A DNA stretch of 64,000 nucleotides from Varroa destructor (GCF_002443255.2 NW_019211455.1:34315472-34379471), one strand, 5' to 3'. Shown: positions 35,000 to 47,829, numbered from the stretch's first letter. Numbers and translations are program-made. Notes: generated by a model from the sequence alone, not told the origin.

Positions 35000-35960
35000 T
35001 AATGTCCTACAGCACTTTGGGATGCTGTTCGCAATAGAGCATCTTAGTTTGGCTGTACATTATTGATATGCAGTTACCAGCTCAAGTGTCACTTGCTAAC
35101 CTATTCTAGCTTTTTTGACAAATGCTCAAGGCCGTAAAGAAGCCTTTCTGTTCCTACAATGTTGGGATTCCACCAATATTTTGATTTTATTGATTTCGCT
35201 CTATTGAGGTACATGGCTAAGGTACTAATCAATATGCAAGCTTTATTCGCCGCCATTGAAAGAGCCGTGCTTTTCCTAGCTCTGAATAATGCCGCCTTTA
35301 AGTCCTTCGAATACTTTAATCTAAATCTATAAAGTTATCTAACTCATAGTCTGTAGAGTCTCCCTAACAATCGGATATATTATGCAGTGATGATATAAAA
35401 TACCTTTCAGTTCATGATTTTTTTGATCATGTTCGCATTTGTCATAGGTTCACGAAAGGATCCCTTTCTACCGGATGGAAGGAAACCTCCATCGCATCGT
35501 TGATAATCGTTCATTTGTTAGTAGCAGTCCTATTCTAAAGCAGCTTTTCTTCTACCCGTTTCTTTCTGCTGAGAACTTTGCTCGGGTTAAATGCATCACC
35601 CATTGGCTTTGTGGGGCCATTCAAGAAATTAAACTTTCAAACAAGATATTAAAAAGAAGTTAAGATCACTCATTTTAAGTCAGCTTATGTAGAGCCAGTA
35701 AGCTTGGCCTAATCCGTTTTATTCATCCAAATAAAACCCTTACCTGGTCCCTATTAGAAAAATGAGACAGAGCGGTCGGTAATGATGCGTGCGCTTTTCT
35801 CCATGTCCACTACCCGTTCTATTTTCCTATACATTAGTACTAAGTTCGGTTCGCTAATAAGTCTGAGTCGTCTTTTCTTTTGTTAACTGTTTCCTTTACC
35901 ATTTTGTGGGAAGATCGGCTGCGGTTGCAGTTGACCTGTATTATCTTAAATGGTCACTGC
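35000..35960 (-). pseudogene. LINE AP-like endonuclease domain
   Basis: At 35949-35923 the minus strand encodes KIIQVNCNR, continuing RSSHKMVKETV and later SDLLANRT, NG-W and FGWI. This is the start of the exonuclease-endonuclease-phosphatase domain of R1/LOA LINEs (family KxIQxNLNRxxxAxDLLxxxxxExxxDxxLISEPY). It nicks target DNA for target-primed reverse transcription. The later catalytic blocks (GDFN, SDH) are too eroded to place; the region between this and RT holds only weak traces. Confidence 0.7.
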
Positions 35961-36099
35961 GTACAGAGAAAGCTCTATTCGCTAAGGCGCCCTGAGCACC
36001 GATGGGAGAGCCTCTAGTCGACATCTTTTACTATCAGTCATTACCCTTTTTGCATCTTTGGCGTGTTGTTTCCTTTTGAAAACATTATCTTTTAATTAA

Positions 36100-38500
36100 A
36101 CATTGGTCCTGTCCAGTTTTTCTGGCATAGCTTTTTCGAGGTCCCTACAACCCTCTCGTACTTCGGGGATCGCAGAGGAACGGCTGCATACTTTTCTGAA
36201 TTACATTGGTAGGCTACGATCTTTCTCCATGTGGCCAACTTGCCCTTGCATTTATAATATCATTTTTCTTCTAGCTTGTCATGCTCGCACTCTCGCGGGA
36301 TATGCCTGAACCTTTGGCAACTGAAATACGTACGAAGTGATATCCATTGTTCCAGTCGGCGGCAAGAATCGCTGATCTAAAGTTTTCTATGTTCCAGGAA
36401 CTTTTTAGCAGCAATGCGTGGCATAGTGCCAAAATAGTACTATAAGCCGTCCATTTGCCAATTTTCAATATAAATTCTTGTGCGCTCAGGCAATTTCAAC
36501 GCTGATAATAGTTCTTTATTAGTATGTCTAGCTTTTGTAAAAGGATTCACGTCGTGGATAACTTGTAGGTGTGGGACGCGTCACACACACCAATTTCCGC
36601 ATTAATTCTTTTCCGAATAATTTCGGCAAAAGTTGCCACTTTCCAGAAGTTATCTCAGCTACTCTGAAGGTGATGTCACCGTTTTTGGTTTTGGCGATTG
36701 AATCATCGTCATCAGCATTAGCTTGTTGTAAGTTGATTTACTAGGTCGTTGAGGGTGGCATCGAGCGTCGGACGCTCCTCAACCTTAATTCTGACCGTAC
36801 GCTGCAGTTTGCCTTTTCTATTTTGCGCAGCCGAATTCACTGGTAGGCAATAGGAATCTCAGCTTTTTTTGGCCTAGATCTTGATATAGCAGTTGCTCAG
36901 CCGACACAATACCTCGATTCAACGGCTTAGCGACAAGCTCTCGAACCCTTCTGAGATATGAGGGGCCAGAGGTCTCATTTCCTTCGCAGTACCGCTACTC
37001 TCAATGACTTTTTCTAGGACGCCCAGAGACCTCGCGGGTGACTCTCCCGCGGCCACCATGCTTACCGTCAGAGACCTGATGTTAAACGGTAGAGTAATCG
37101 CCGAGCTCATTGATTAGATCAACAGCATCGCTGTTGCAAAGAATGACTGTTCTCCCAGCGAGCAGTTTTGTTACACCTACTGCTGAGACATATTGTGCTG
37201 TGAGCTGTTCTAAAAAAAGCCTGATCTTTTTCTTATCCGTGCACGATTAATATGATACTTGTGTCACATGTTGCCAGGATACCTTTCCTCCCTAACCTTG
37301 TGCATTTGAAAGAACATTCGGGACTCTGGCAATTACCGCTGCTGCTTTCTTGAGAGTTTAGTTTGGCCGGGGTCATTTTCTGTTGCCTGTTCTTCCTTTT
37401 CGGTTCTAAACTCCGCAAGGCGTTATCTGTCCAGTTGATGTTACATTTGGTACATATAATGGGTTCCTGCGCGTCGAGAGACTGGGCCGACTTTTCTGAC
37501 TTTTCTTCAACTTGGTATCCTCCTACAAAAGCGATTCCTCGCAGCTACGAAAATGTTCTAACTGTGCAATTTGTGCTGAGAATAGCACCTGCAGTTCGTC
37601 GTTTCTTCCTTGCAGGTTCCTGCTTTTTTCTTTGCATCTTCTTCCGCTAGTCAGTGAGTTATTTTCTCTAGTCTCGTTATCTTGACTTTATTGGTACTTG
37701 TGTGATTTCCTTAGATCTTTTAGGGTTTCAATTACCACGTTCAGTTCTCGAAACAGTCTTCGTAGCTTAATGGCGGGTCACCAGCCGATTTTTGTCTTCT
37801 TCTTTCTTGTTCTTTTTTTTTTTGTTCTCTTCTCATGTTGTGCAACAGATGCGACGGTAGCCTAGGGTTGTTGCTTGTTATCTCAAGAGACGCCGTTGCC
37901 AGTGTCTTGGTTTCCGTTTTCATTGTGGGCACATAGCTATTACCTAGAGCCGACCACATAGCTATATTCTTTTATCCTATCTTCCAGGATGTGTACGTCT
38001 TCGTCTTCCGCCTCCTGTTCTTTATATAGGTCTATCACCGTGCTGGATGAAGACAAAAAAGTGGGAAGGTTCCACCAGTTTCTTGAATCCTCTTTTTCGA
38101 GATTTTCATCCGTTCCTGAGTTTCTGAATTTCATCCCGATTAATCTTTTTCTCAGGCGCAGGAATTCTCGGAACAGGATGTGCTCTTGCAAAGAAATATA
38201 TCTCTAGGGTGGTTGTTGCACCAACTCGTTTGGCTCTATTAGCAGCCACTCTACCTGAATTAATATCTTGGTAATGGTTATAGTATTCAGAAACTTTTGC
38301 TTTCTACTGTACCGAAAACTCGAAAAAAACAACTATGAATGGCTGTAGTCTGTGGAACCGATTTCCGTCACTTTCGTTGCCATGGTCGAGCTTGTCGGAC
38401 GCATTTTCTAGGCTCCGCAAGTAGTCATCGAAAGTGTCGCCCTCGAAACTTATTTGACAATAATCTGTCTTTGGCGACCTTAGCGAATTCAAACCTTCAC
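36100..38500 (-). pseudogene. LINE ORF1 (gag-like) remnant
   Basis: A chain of minus-strand frames: 38492-38304, 38191-37940, 37959-37741 (lysine/glutamate-rich, KKKEQERRRQKSAGD), 37418-37233, 37110-36919 and 36468-36271. The last carries WNNGYHFVRISVAKG and then YKCKGKLATWRKI with AYQCN, like the gag ending GWxxCRVRxR followed by CCHC knuckles (CYKCxxxGHxAxxC). The position directly before the endonuclease is right for ORF1. Frames are short and identity weak, so boundaries are uncertain. Confidence 0.5.
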
Positions 38501-38979
38501 TTGGAAAATCCTAATCTAATGTTGAACTGCTCCGGTTTAACGTTGATATGTGCAATCTCCCAAGGCGTGGCTTCAACTAGGCTTATCCAAATGCAGATGA
38601 ACTTTTCGATGGTCAAGTGAATGCCTCGACGCCTTCCTAGGTTTTGATTTCTGCTATCGGCTGATCTCTAACCAACCGGCCCTTCTTCTTGCTACTACAA
38701 TTAATTCTCGTCGATCCCTAAAATAAATGTGATGCACTGTAAGCAATTTATTCACGTTTTCCGTCAGAATTCCTAAACTGTTCTCCAATTTTCGAAAATT
38801 AGCAAATACCGACGGTTCACAATTGTCTCTATAAAATGAGCTGGGGCTGTATAAAGCACTATGTTTCAAGCCGGTATGAAATCGAATGCCGTTGATGTTA
38901 ATTTCACTTCGAATTGAATAATTGAATGAACAAGTTGTGTCAGAGTACAACTTAGCTGAATAGGAATGTATATATATCA

Positions 38980-41330
38980 AACTAAACTATCATAATTAAC
39001 CTCTAATAACCTCCAGCATGGATGGTTTGAGGCTGCGTCACCTAAAAAGCTATCCCACATCGAAAATAAAATGAGTTTTTGCCGGTCTTAAGAAAATATA
39101 CGATAAAACCAATATCGTCGTAAGAGGCCAAAAAGTAGAAAAATTTCACCACACCATTCGACGAAAGACATTAGTCCTGAAAGATAGCATACTTCTGTTC
39201 GATACGTTGCGTATTCGATATCCGTAAGCAATCATTTATAAAATGTTAAGAAAAAGGTGTCAGATGCCTCGGCCCATGGCAACTGGGCTCTAGATCGGGT
39301 GGTAATCAAGAAGCACCCTTCGCATGCACATCATTCGTTTAAAAGAAGAAATTGTTACCTTTAGGGAGGATTGTTACTGGATTTTTTCTTGATAAAATGG
39401 AGTGTTGTACATATGAGGCAATGCATAACTGCATATTTATATAATTATATGCACTAGTGAAACTTGACAGGTTGTTTTTCAAAAGCGTTTCTATGACACC
39501 GCGTTGCTTTCGAAACGCTCATATTTATAGTTGTTGTTGTATTAGGAAACGAGGATTAACTAGTGTGGCTACACGGAGAGCTTATTTTTTATGAAATGGG
39601 TAAAAATTTACGACAAAATGATTACATTGTACACTGTAAATTCGAAACTGTGAGTTAACTTGTGCTTAATACATTCAATAAGCCGACAACATATAGTTAC
39701 CTAATTCAGTCAAGAAAGATGTCTTCCTATAAGGACCGAGCGAAGGTGCCATCTATAGCAATAAAAGGGGTAAAAAAACGGCTAGCCGATAGCAATTTAT
39801 CGCTCGAAAGAGGGAATCGCACGAATTGGAAAAATACAGGAAGCCAAAAAGGGTAGCCGTGACTGAACAAAACGTTTACGAGGTAATTCGCGACAAAAGC
39901 CGATAGCTTAGGAAATCATGATAGTGTTAATAACAGAAGTAACAACACACACCTGCCTAACTCAATAAATCCCGGCCTAATCAATCTCATTAGGAGACCA
40001 CGAAAGCGGTGTTTCTCAGGGGTCTCAACTAGTACACCACATACAGGTTTTGTGTTGCTCAGGGTCAACTTTGACCACAATAAGATTCAAACCAGTGTAT
40101 TTTGAATATTTAAATGAAAGCCTTGGATTACTTAAAAATACTTGAACGTAATAGCAAGTCAAAAATCTGGTTTTACACAAGATTTAAATTTACGATTTAT
40201 CTTAACTATAGATTGTTAAAGTTAGAGAGGTTTTATTTTTTTTAGGTCATTATTAAAACAAGTTTTGGCGGTATTCCTGTGAAACCACAGTTCTAGAAGC
40301 TGGCAATCATAAAAGTCCTTGACTGTGATATTTTGTCATAGAGCAGCCCACTCAATATAACTCTTCACGTTAATAAAAGCCGAGAAAGTACATTGCCGGG
40401 GTATTTTGGTGGCGCCAGTGCATGAGTGCAGCCGGTCGGTCAGGGGTGGAATGCCTCCTATGAGAGAAAAGACGCTACTATATGCCAATGAATGTAGAGG
40501 TTTTACAAATAGAGGTTGCGTGATTGTGGGGAGCGCGCATTTCACGATTTCCGTTGTAGTGTTGAGCGTTTTTCAAGCAAAGGAGGATCTGCGACATCTA
40601 TTTGACACCGGCAGACCGTAAAATTTACACGCAGCGTTCGTAATGGTGAACACGTGGCAGCAAAACCCAAAAAGCCTGTAAGCTGCGCGCCACGAATATA
40701 AGCGAGTAAAAACGCGTTACACGTTTGACTAGATTACAATCACTTATTGCTTCTCCGTGCGCCTCGCGCAACCCTTCGTCATTAGACTTTGATTCCGGAT
40801 ACTTATTGACTTTTACCCGAATTAACTTATTTATGATTTATTTATTACAATAATAATTGAGATGTTCTAGATTGTCGTACAGTTGAATCATTCGGCTGGT
40901 AGGTAATCTTAAGGCACGAACCTGAGCCACGCTCACGTGACAGGTCAACCCACATGTGTGCGCGAATATATAGACAGAGGTTTTATTACATCGGGAATTT
41001 AATAAGATCTATCAAATAGGAAATTTTCGAAAAATATTTGACAAAACGTAAAGTTTGATTGATCTATATCACAAACGATATAAAATATTGTGGATCGACG
41101 GGAAATATGTCATATCATATTAAGGAACGACATGATCATCTTCGGGCTTTTTAAAACGAGAAACAATCTACCTTGTAGATTATACATCCTCCCCAAATAA
41201 TCTGTATGCCTTTTAACAGGGTAGCTTCGTTTTAAGAGTAAAAAGTGAATTAATAGTATCACTTTTATAGGAATTTCTAAAAACTTCTCAAAATATTTGT
41301 GGCTTTATTTCCCATTGCGAGGACATTGAC
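38980..41330. other. No gene recognised; LTR-like patch near 40.4 kb
   Basis: Mostly AT-rich. At 40375-40425 an AATAAAAG signal is followed by GTACA and then TTTTGGTGGCGCCAG, reminiscent of an LTR end with a primer-binding site. An 8-base inverted repeat (AGCGTTTC/GAAACGCT) lies at 39484-39519. Confidence 0.3.
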
Positions 41331-41696
41331 CCTGAGAGGTCTTACCGCGCAGAAATTCGGCGATGGGTTCAGTTATGCACACCTTGGGTGCTTTACGTAA
41401 CCTGCGCTTTTTCAACGTCCTTTTCAGAGAACCTCTGAAGCCAAAGGGACCAACCAAAGAGCCGGTGGATTTGATGGCCAACCCTCCACCAACAGCATTA
41501 TTCCTATGTTTCTCGAGGATGTATTTGGTATGAGATACGGTACAACGGGCTTTTTGAATTGAGAGCTACCCTGTTTTGTCTTCATATTTTCTCTAAACCT
41601 CCTTTTTTTCGCACTTATACGTCTACTAGGATACGATAATTGCGTTTGCTTGGATAATATGCCAAATATAATGGCGCAAGCCATTGTTGTTATCAA
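41330..41696 (-). pseudogene. Possible LINE endonuclease scrap
   Basis: Two overlapping minus-strand frames. One (41696-41424) has MACAIIFGILSKQ and later VVPYLIPNTSSRN. The other carries LEKHRNNAVGGGLAIKSTG, then KRTLKKRRLRKAPKVC. The GGGLAIK stretch after HRN resembles the YxxxRxDRxxxxGGGxAIxxK block of Jockey/CR1-type LINE endonucleases. Only this one block fits, so the call is tentative; a short host exon or an unrelated frame is possible. Confidence 0.3.
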
Positions 41697-41699
41697 TAG

Positions 41700-44600
41700 G
41701 TTTAAATAGGTGGGATTTCAATAAGTGATAAATTTACTGCTAATGCTAGAAATTATTGTCGGAGCTAAATAAACCTTTTCTACTGTTTCGCAACCGTTTG
41801 GGGCACCCTAGCGCCATATACCAAACACAACCTGCAAGAAAGGCTGGAGTCGTTGCCGCTTGAGCATAAGGGCGCAGAGGGCGAATATTTGTTTAGCCGT
41901 TTACTACCACAAGGGTAGGTGCAATGGAAAAATAATCTGCAGGGACCCTTATTTAGCAATAGTGAATGATAGTAAAAAAAAGTCAGGTTTTTTGCCTTCT
42001 AAGATTTTTCATAGGGGTACAAAGCAGCAGTAGTAACATCGGTGCTTGAGACCCTGTCTTTGAAAGACACTTACCTGTTCTGTAGTACCAAAAGCGTACA
42101 ACATTATACAGCTATAAGTGAACAATTCGCAATCATTGGGGTGAAATAAAATGTCAAACATTATTTATATATTCGGCTGTGAAACAATAAAAAAAGGTTT
42201 ACTTAGCTCGGGCAATCATTTTTAAAAAGCTTTAGCGATAACTTTATCATTTATTGAGATCCTACCTATTTAAACCGATTGACAACAGAAATGGTTTTTT
42301 CAGTCATATTTAGCATATTATCTAAATAAAGACAATCATCGTACCCTAGTAGATGTAGAATTATGAAAAAAATATATCTAGAGATAAAAGTAAATAAAAC
42401 ATGACAGCTCTCGGTTCAAAGATCCCGTTGTATCTTTTTTTCCCACTTAGACCGCCATCTGAAGTCCACCAATCATTCCATGATATTGAAGAAAAAGATA
42501 AAGCAACTTTACGTTAGCATTTTTGTGGAGCGGTATCTGACTACGAGAAGCAACAGGCACGCAAGAACAATTTATGTACAACATATTAGAAGGCAACAAT
42601 GATTCTTTATTAAGAGATAAAAGGCTTGGTCACCAAGCATTGTGGTTAACACGGTAGACGGCAATCACCAGTCTATCAAAAATAACATATGTTGCGAGGG
42701 GTGTTTTAGAAAAGCCATTTGAGGTCAAGTAATAGCCAACTCTAGGTGAACATTGCATCGGAGGAAGGTCGTTAGCAAAGACGCTCCTAAGATTAAGAGA
42801 ATCGGTAAAAATGAAAATGCGATAATTTTCCTTAAAGACAATAAACAAGAACCTTTGAAAAAGAATTCTTCATTGAGATCACACTAGGAGGGCCAGAAGG
42901 CATTTCAAGCCATTGTGCAAGAAATGTTCAGAGCTCAGAAAACCTTCGTGGAAGGCGTATGGGTTCGTGCAAAGAACGGAACACCAGGAGCATCATCAAC
43001 CTTACAATCTGCGTGTACTCCAGCACGCGAACATACCAAACAGCGAAAATGGTATTAGATTTTAATTTGATAAGACACAAGAAAGAAGGAATGCAGATGA
43101 TTGTTATCAGTAATAATAAGAGTAATAAGCTTTTCGATAATATTAATTTTGGTAGCACTAAACGTTAAAGTCAAAATTCTCAAAGACAGTAATTTGGTGC
43201 GAATGATTTAAACCATTATTTCGCTACTAGTGGATGGCAAGCTAGCGTTGCATGTGCTGCAACGAGAAACCTAGCGCAATGGCATCTGATAAAACAATAA
43301 CTATTGGCGCAATAGAACGGTCGAGAATGGTAAAGCCTGTTATGTTTCTAGCCTAATTACTTTGCAAGAGACTATAAGATCAAGATAATTGCAAGAGCGC
43401 AATCGCAAGATATGTACCACAAGACATGGTAAACTACCATGTGAGAAGTCGGTAGCTAATTTTAACGTTAACCATTCAGATAATCCCGCTTTATTTTTGC
43501 GTGTACATTCTGCTTCAGACGGTTTCAAGCAAGAGCAGTCCATTTGAGGCTCACTCACTATCTAACTACTCGCGGGTCTATTGTTCGGCGCATTCTAAAA
43601 AATATTGGTCCATAAGCACTAATTTAGAGAGTTTTCGGTAAGATCTCTTACTTGGCTCCCATATTTGTTTTAACCCTAACGGGTACTAAGGCTATGCAGG
43701 GCAGCAACGTCTGACAACAGCCCGATACCAAAAAATGACGGAAGTCACGTTTTAATTTGTGTGTGGGCAGCGTAACCTTTGCTAGAGCTTCAAGACTTCA
43801 AGAAATTAAGACATCCTCGTCATGATTGCTTTTTTCAAGCATTGAACCATCAGTCTGCTCCTGGCTTTTTTGAGAATGACCATAGAAAAACATTTGCGGC
43901 GTTTAAGATCAGACCAGGAAAACAAGTCTAACAGAGAAGAGGCCCTGTCAGGCAGCGGATCTGCTCAGCATTAGCAAAAATTATTACCAGATAATAATAA
44001 TCAGGGAAATAAGGAATGAGAAAAGCATAAAAAATTAGGAAAGATTAGATATTATTAAAATGGTCAGCTGATTATATGGTTACTATGCCAATTCGTAAGT
44101 CTGTTGAGGAATACCCAGATAAGCCAAGCATAGTTACAGTTCTAATGGGCACAAGCCTTTGATGCTACAAAAAAAATAAACGATTGCGAGAACTTGGTTA
44201 CATAGGATAGACAGTTAGTAATGCTAAAAGGTAAAAAACAAAGTAGGGCACGTTTGTTCATTCAAAGATTCAATCTTTCTTCTAGCCGTTTTAAACTTTA
44301 CCTCGTATCTTAAATCTTGTACAATTTAAATTATAAGCTGTGTTACAACCACGAGGGAGGTTAGCAGGAACTGAGAACCGGATAAAATGAAATTACTTGT
44401 AAAGATTAAGCCACCATTTACAATAGCTGAGTATCTCTATGAAAAGAAAATTCGAAAATCAATCTTAGCTTCCTGACCTTTTCTTAACATTTCGCCAATA
44501 AGGATATCACGCGTGTTTCTGTATTCAGCATATTGAATACAATATAGAAAACTGTGTTTCCTTTTCATAATAACCGCATGAAAAACATTTAAATAAAAAA

Positions 44601-45280
44601 AAACTGCGCACCATTAACAGACGGATTCTAATAAGTGTTAAAGCCTTTAGTTAACTAATTAGGTGTTGACGGAAAATAATGACTTTAGAAGAGAGGATAC
44701 CATTTTGTGTCGAAACTTTAAGCTCATAGACTTCAGAGATTGTCAAAAAAATGGAAGCGTTGATGGAACCCGTCATGCATTGGCAAAAACACTAGGCAAG
44801 AAGGTCGCTGACGAATGAACGGATCATTACTGGTGTAATGGTTTTAAAAATATAAATTAGCAGATGAGGCTAACGGAGGATATGACTAAACCTCTAGAAG
44901 CTCCAGGCTTTGTCGAAGGTGATTTCACCAACGCTAAACAAGTGAATACTCAAACAGGCTTTTATCTCAAATGGACCTATGTTTATAAAATCATATGTAA
45001 GCGTCAAACGAAGAAATGAGTAGTAACCACAGAAGTTTTTGATGAAAAGGGAGCATGTCCTTGTCGGCTTAACACAAGGTTTCTTTACGACGATTAACAG
45101 AACTATAACGAAAGCACAGAAGATAAAAAAAAAAAAAGCGAAAACGTCAACTCCTCAAAAACTGAGCTTAGGTGGTTCACTCGAAAAATTGTTGCAACTA
45201 ATACTTAATTGTGCATAATAATTGTGCAGTTTGTGTGGGTCGCTGTCTGCTTTTTCCCAACCTCGCTTCGATTAAGGGAG
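41700..45280. other. No gene recognised
   Basis: AT-rich with short frames only. Frames at 42.6-43.2 kb on both strands overlap each other and show no motifs. Composition from 42.5 to 45.2 kb is A-rich on the plus strand, as in old retrotransposon bodies, but no motif confirms this. Confidence 0.4.
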
Positions 45281-45389
45281 ATGCTAAATTAGCCGCATGC
45301 ACGGCCATGCCACGGTTGTAGCAGTTGGAAGTACCGTGACATTCGATGTGGTTGATAACGCCATATTTGTAGCATCTGTGCTATCACTA

Positions 45390-45910
45390 TTTCGTTTAGA
45401 CACTCCTTTGTCATTCCTTGGCATTTCAGGCAGAATCGCACGCACATCTATTTTGACGTTGACAAAAACGCTTATCCTAAGATAACCCGTGCCACTCTCT
45501 AACCTTTCAATTAACCCCAAGTTAACAAAATGGACTACGCTGCCCACCGATCATTGACCTTCCTTATTGACGTGTCAATTGTATCGCTGGCGCAAGTGAT
45601 CTCGTGTTCATGTGAAACCACTTCAATGTGAAGAGCCAAATTTTAAAACCTGCAACATAGCGAGTATCGCGCTTCAAAGTTTTATGAAGCCAGGCGAAAA
45701 AGGTGCCACTCTTTCCTGGCCAATAATTGGAATCGTATCTTATCAGCTTCCCAGAAAGACAAACGAGATCTTCAATTATCAACTGTTCTGTATGAATGCT
45801 TTAACTCCTAACCATATCTATCTTAACAAATGTAGTGTAACCGATTGTTTACTGGAGATAGCTGCGCGTCTGTAAATTAATTGGCCGTAAAGTTCGTGGT
45901 ATAAGCATAG
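45390..45910 (-). pseudogene. Second BEL/Pao element: integrase and C-terminal domain
   Basis: Minus-strand fragment in family order. YTTNFTAN (about 45905-45880) matches the integrase SDNxTNFxGA block. PGKSGTFFAWLHKTLKR (45721-45671) matches PxxSPHFGGLWExxVKxxK. MNTRSLAPA (45611-45585) matches LNSRPLxPL. LGLIERLESGTGYLRI (45522-45475) matches the C-terminal LGRVxxxHPGxDGxxRV domain that follows integrase only in BEL/Pao. The catalytic DDE set is incomplete and frames shift. Spacing between blocks fits the family. RT was not found at higher coordinates. Confidence 0.7.
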
Positions 45911-46325
45911 TTCAACCCATTGGTACTAATTTAAAACTGGCTTCCACTTGCATCGTCGCCAAAATTCTAGGGTAAAACTTTGTCTTACAGTTTAGATCTA
46001 CCAGTCATTCTCATTATTCTTTTTTATGGACGCCATAAACACCTTGTAGGGTCAACATGTAGCGGAGCTGCAGTGTGAATATCACCGTAATCCTTTAGCA
46101 GATTTATTGTCATCTCCTCATCCCTTCAGAGATCAAAAATCCATACTGGCCCCCCGAATCCCTCGACCAGAAGAGATTCAGAATGAATTCGATACAATTA
46201 CTAGACTTGGTTGAAATTATGAACACACGTTTGTGTGTCCCGGTTGATTGCAAAGTCTAGAGCCTCAAATACGCACCAAAAATATTGTACTTTTGTCTCT
46301 ATTGATATTATATCCTGATATTATA

Positions 46326-46475
46326 TTCAAGTCTAACATGGGCCGTAAGCTATTTTTGAACAAAAAGTTCTTTGTATTTTATCATGACAGACCTGCTCGT
46401 GATGATGATATTCGTATTATGGTGCAAAAATCCTTAATGCTCTTCCGTTTTAGTAGTAGTATAGATACTACTTGA
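46326..46475 (+). CDS. Short ORF upstream of an acceptor (candidate)
   Basis: Within the frame 46248-46475 the ATG at 46338 gives MGRKLFLNKKFFVFYHDRPA and then RDDDIRIMVQKSLMLF, of non-random appearance. It lies 120 bases before a good 3' splice site (46595). No phase-compatible donor joins it to that exon, so the link is unproven. Confidence 0.18.
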   Translation, partial: FKSNMGRKLFLNKKFFVFYHDRPARDDDIRIMVQKSLMLFRFSSSIDTT

Positions 46476-46595
46476 TATATTTATTGTCGCTTGAATCATA
46501 CCCTTTACCTACTATTATGTGTCAGATTTCTTGATTAAAATCGGGTCTTTTAGTGGTACTTTATAAATTGTATTTTTTTTCTTTTCCAATTTCAG

Positions 46596-46916
46596 GTGAT
46601 GCATTTCGCAACACTTTTTTTTTATATTCGAAATGCACTTGTACTTTTTAAATTTGCACTCGGATATCGTCACTGGGCTTTAAGCAGACCAGTTGTACCG
46701 AGGCATGAAATAAGAATATTCTTGGTTGACGAATATGAGCTTCATTATGAGACTATAGCTGCGGGACTTCCATTATATATATATATATATAAGTTTATAA
46801 TATATATATATATATATATTATAAGCTCCTGGAAAAATGTATTTCACAAAGGTTTTACTCAAAAGCATCGTGAATTATTGGTTCGAAAAATTCTGGGAAA
46901 GAAACGTTGCATTTGA
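46596..46916 (+). CDS. Exon-like frame containing a TA microsatellite (candidate)
   Basis: A strong acceptor (TTTTTTTTCTTTTCCAATTTCAG, ending 46595) precedes a 106-codon open frame in phase 0. The first part reads ALSRPVVPRHEIRIFLVDEY and ELHYETIAAGLPL and looks coding. A TA-repeat then encodes a run of IY pairs, and the frame resumes with SSWKNVFHKGFTQKHREL and ends. If real, the microsatellite has expanded inside the exon or near its end. I do not recognise the product. Confidence 0.3.
   Translation: MMHFATLFFYIRNALVLFKFALGYRHWALSRPVVPRHEIRIFLVDEYELHYETIAAGLPLYIYIYKFIIYIYIYIISSWKNVFHKGFTQKHRELLVRKILGKKRCI
46774..46819. repeat. (TA)n microsatellite, interrupted
   Basis: TA-repeats at 46774-46790 and 46799-46819, separated by AGTTTATAA, inside an otherwise open frame. 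Confidence 0.9.
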
Positions 46917-47829
46917 ATATGTATTATAAAAAATTCCCCGAGAATGCATAACGAAAAGTTGAGGCCTGTAGTAGAAGCCGACCAAGATATCCATTCTCAG
47001 CAGAGTAGAAAATGGCATACTTCTGCGGCCTGATCCCGCAAATCAGCATATGCCGCAGTTGCATACGTACGCACGCGCTCTACCCCAAATACCTTTATCC
47101 GGAAAATAGCACGCCATTATACGCCAAACTGTACGTTTTCTGTACGTTTGGGTCACCTTAATTATATTCGGCCATAAACACGAATGCCTCAACCGCTCGC
47201 GGAAGTTCGAGTCTTTCTTTGGATCGGAACGGTAGAGGGTGGCTTACTTAATTGACTTGGAAGTAAAAAATTAAGTAGAAATCTGACAAAATCATTTCCT
47301 AATCTTCTCATAGTATACTAATTACCGATGGCTTGGTAGTTGATGCACGTCAAAGTTGTAAAGGTTTGTAGTGGTTGAGCTGGTTAGCTAGCCAGTGATT
47401 CGAGCTGTACTTTCGTCGTCCAACCTAATAATACTCACATAATGCGGAACAAATACAGTAGGGATGCTTCGACCAGAAAGAGCTAACTTTTTCCGGTATA
47501 CAGCATACAAGTTTTACCATTCAGGTCGGGTTTATGTAGAAATGTTATATGTGTTCACTTCGGTTAAATTATTAACCTTAAAAAAATAATATTTGAAAAA
47601 TAGTACATGATACATGAGCGAAGATCAAAAACAGACAGAGACGCTTGATACTTACTGCTCTAAAATTGCAACAGTAATTCATTCTAAACGGAACTGTGAA
47701 ATTTGGTGAAAAATTAATCGTGTGCGGTAATCGCAGACTCACATCAGTGGGTGGACGCGACCTAACCGGTGACGCGTTTTAAAGCAAATGTAGAGCTATA
47801 AAGGCTTATGAGCTTTGTTTGGTAGTCTA

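Larger units (their letters stand above)
33000..38600 (-). mobile_element. Near full-length decayed LINE (R1/LOA type)
   Basis: Minus-strand non-LTR retrotransposon about 5.6 kb long. From high to low coordinates: gag-like ORF1 ending in a damaged CCHC region (38.5-36.1 kb), AP-type endonuclease start (35.95 kb), reverse transcriptase (34.8-33.9 kb) and the post-RT domain (33.83-33.47 kb). Domain order, size and motif style (LxVxLDVxNAFNS; GVPQGSxLGPxLWN) place it near the R1/LOA/I group of arthropod LINEs. Many stops and frameshifts show long decay. No poly(A) tail or target-site duplication was found, so the ends are approximate. Confidence 0.9.

Noticed and set aside
42928..43158. Minus-strand ORF with a leucine-rich start resembling a signal peptide
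   Set aside because: The start codon is GTG, the leucine run comes from an ATT/AAT-rich tract, and no promoter or splice site supports it.
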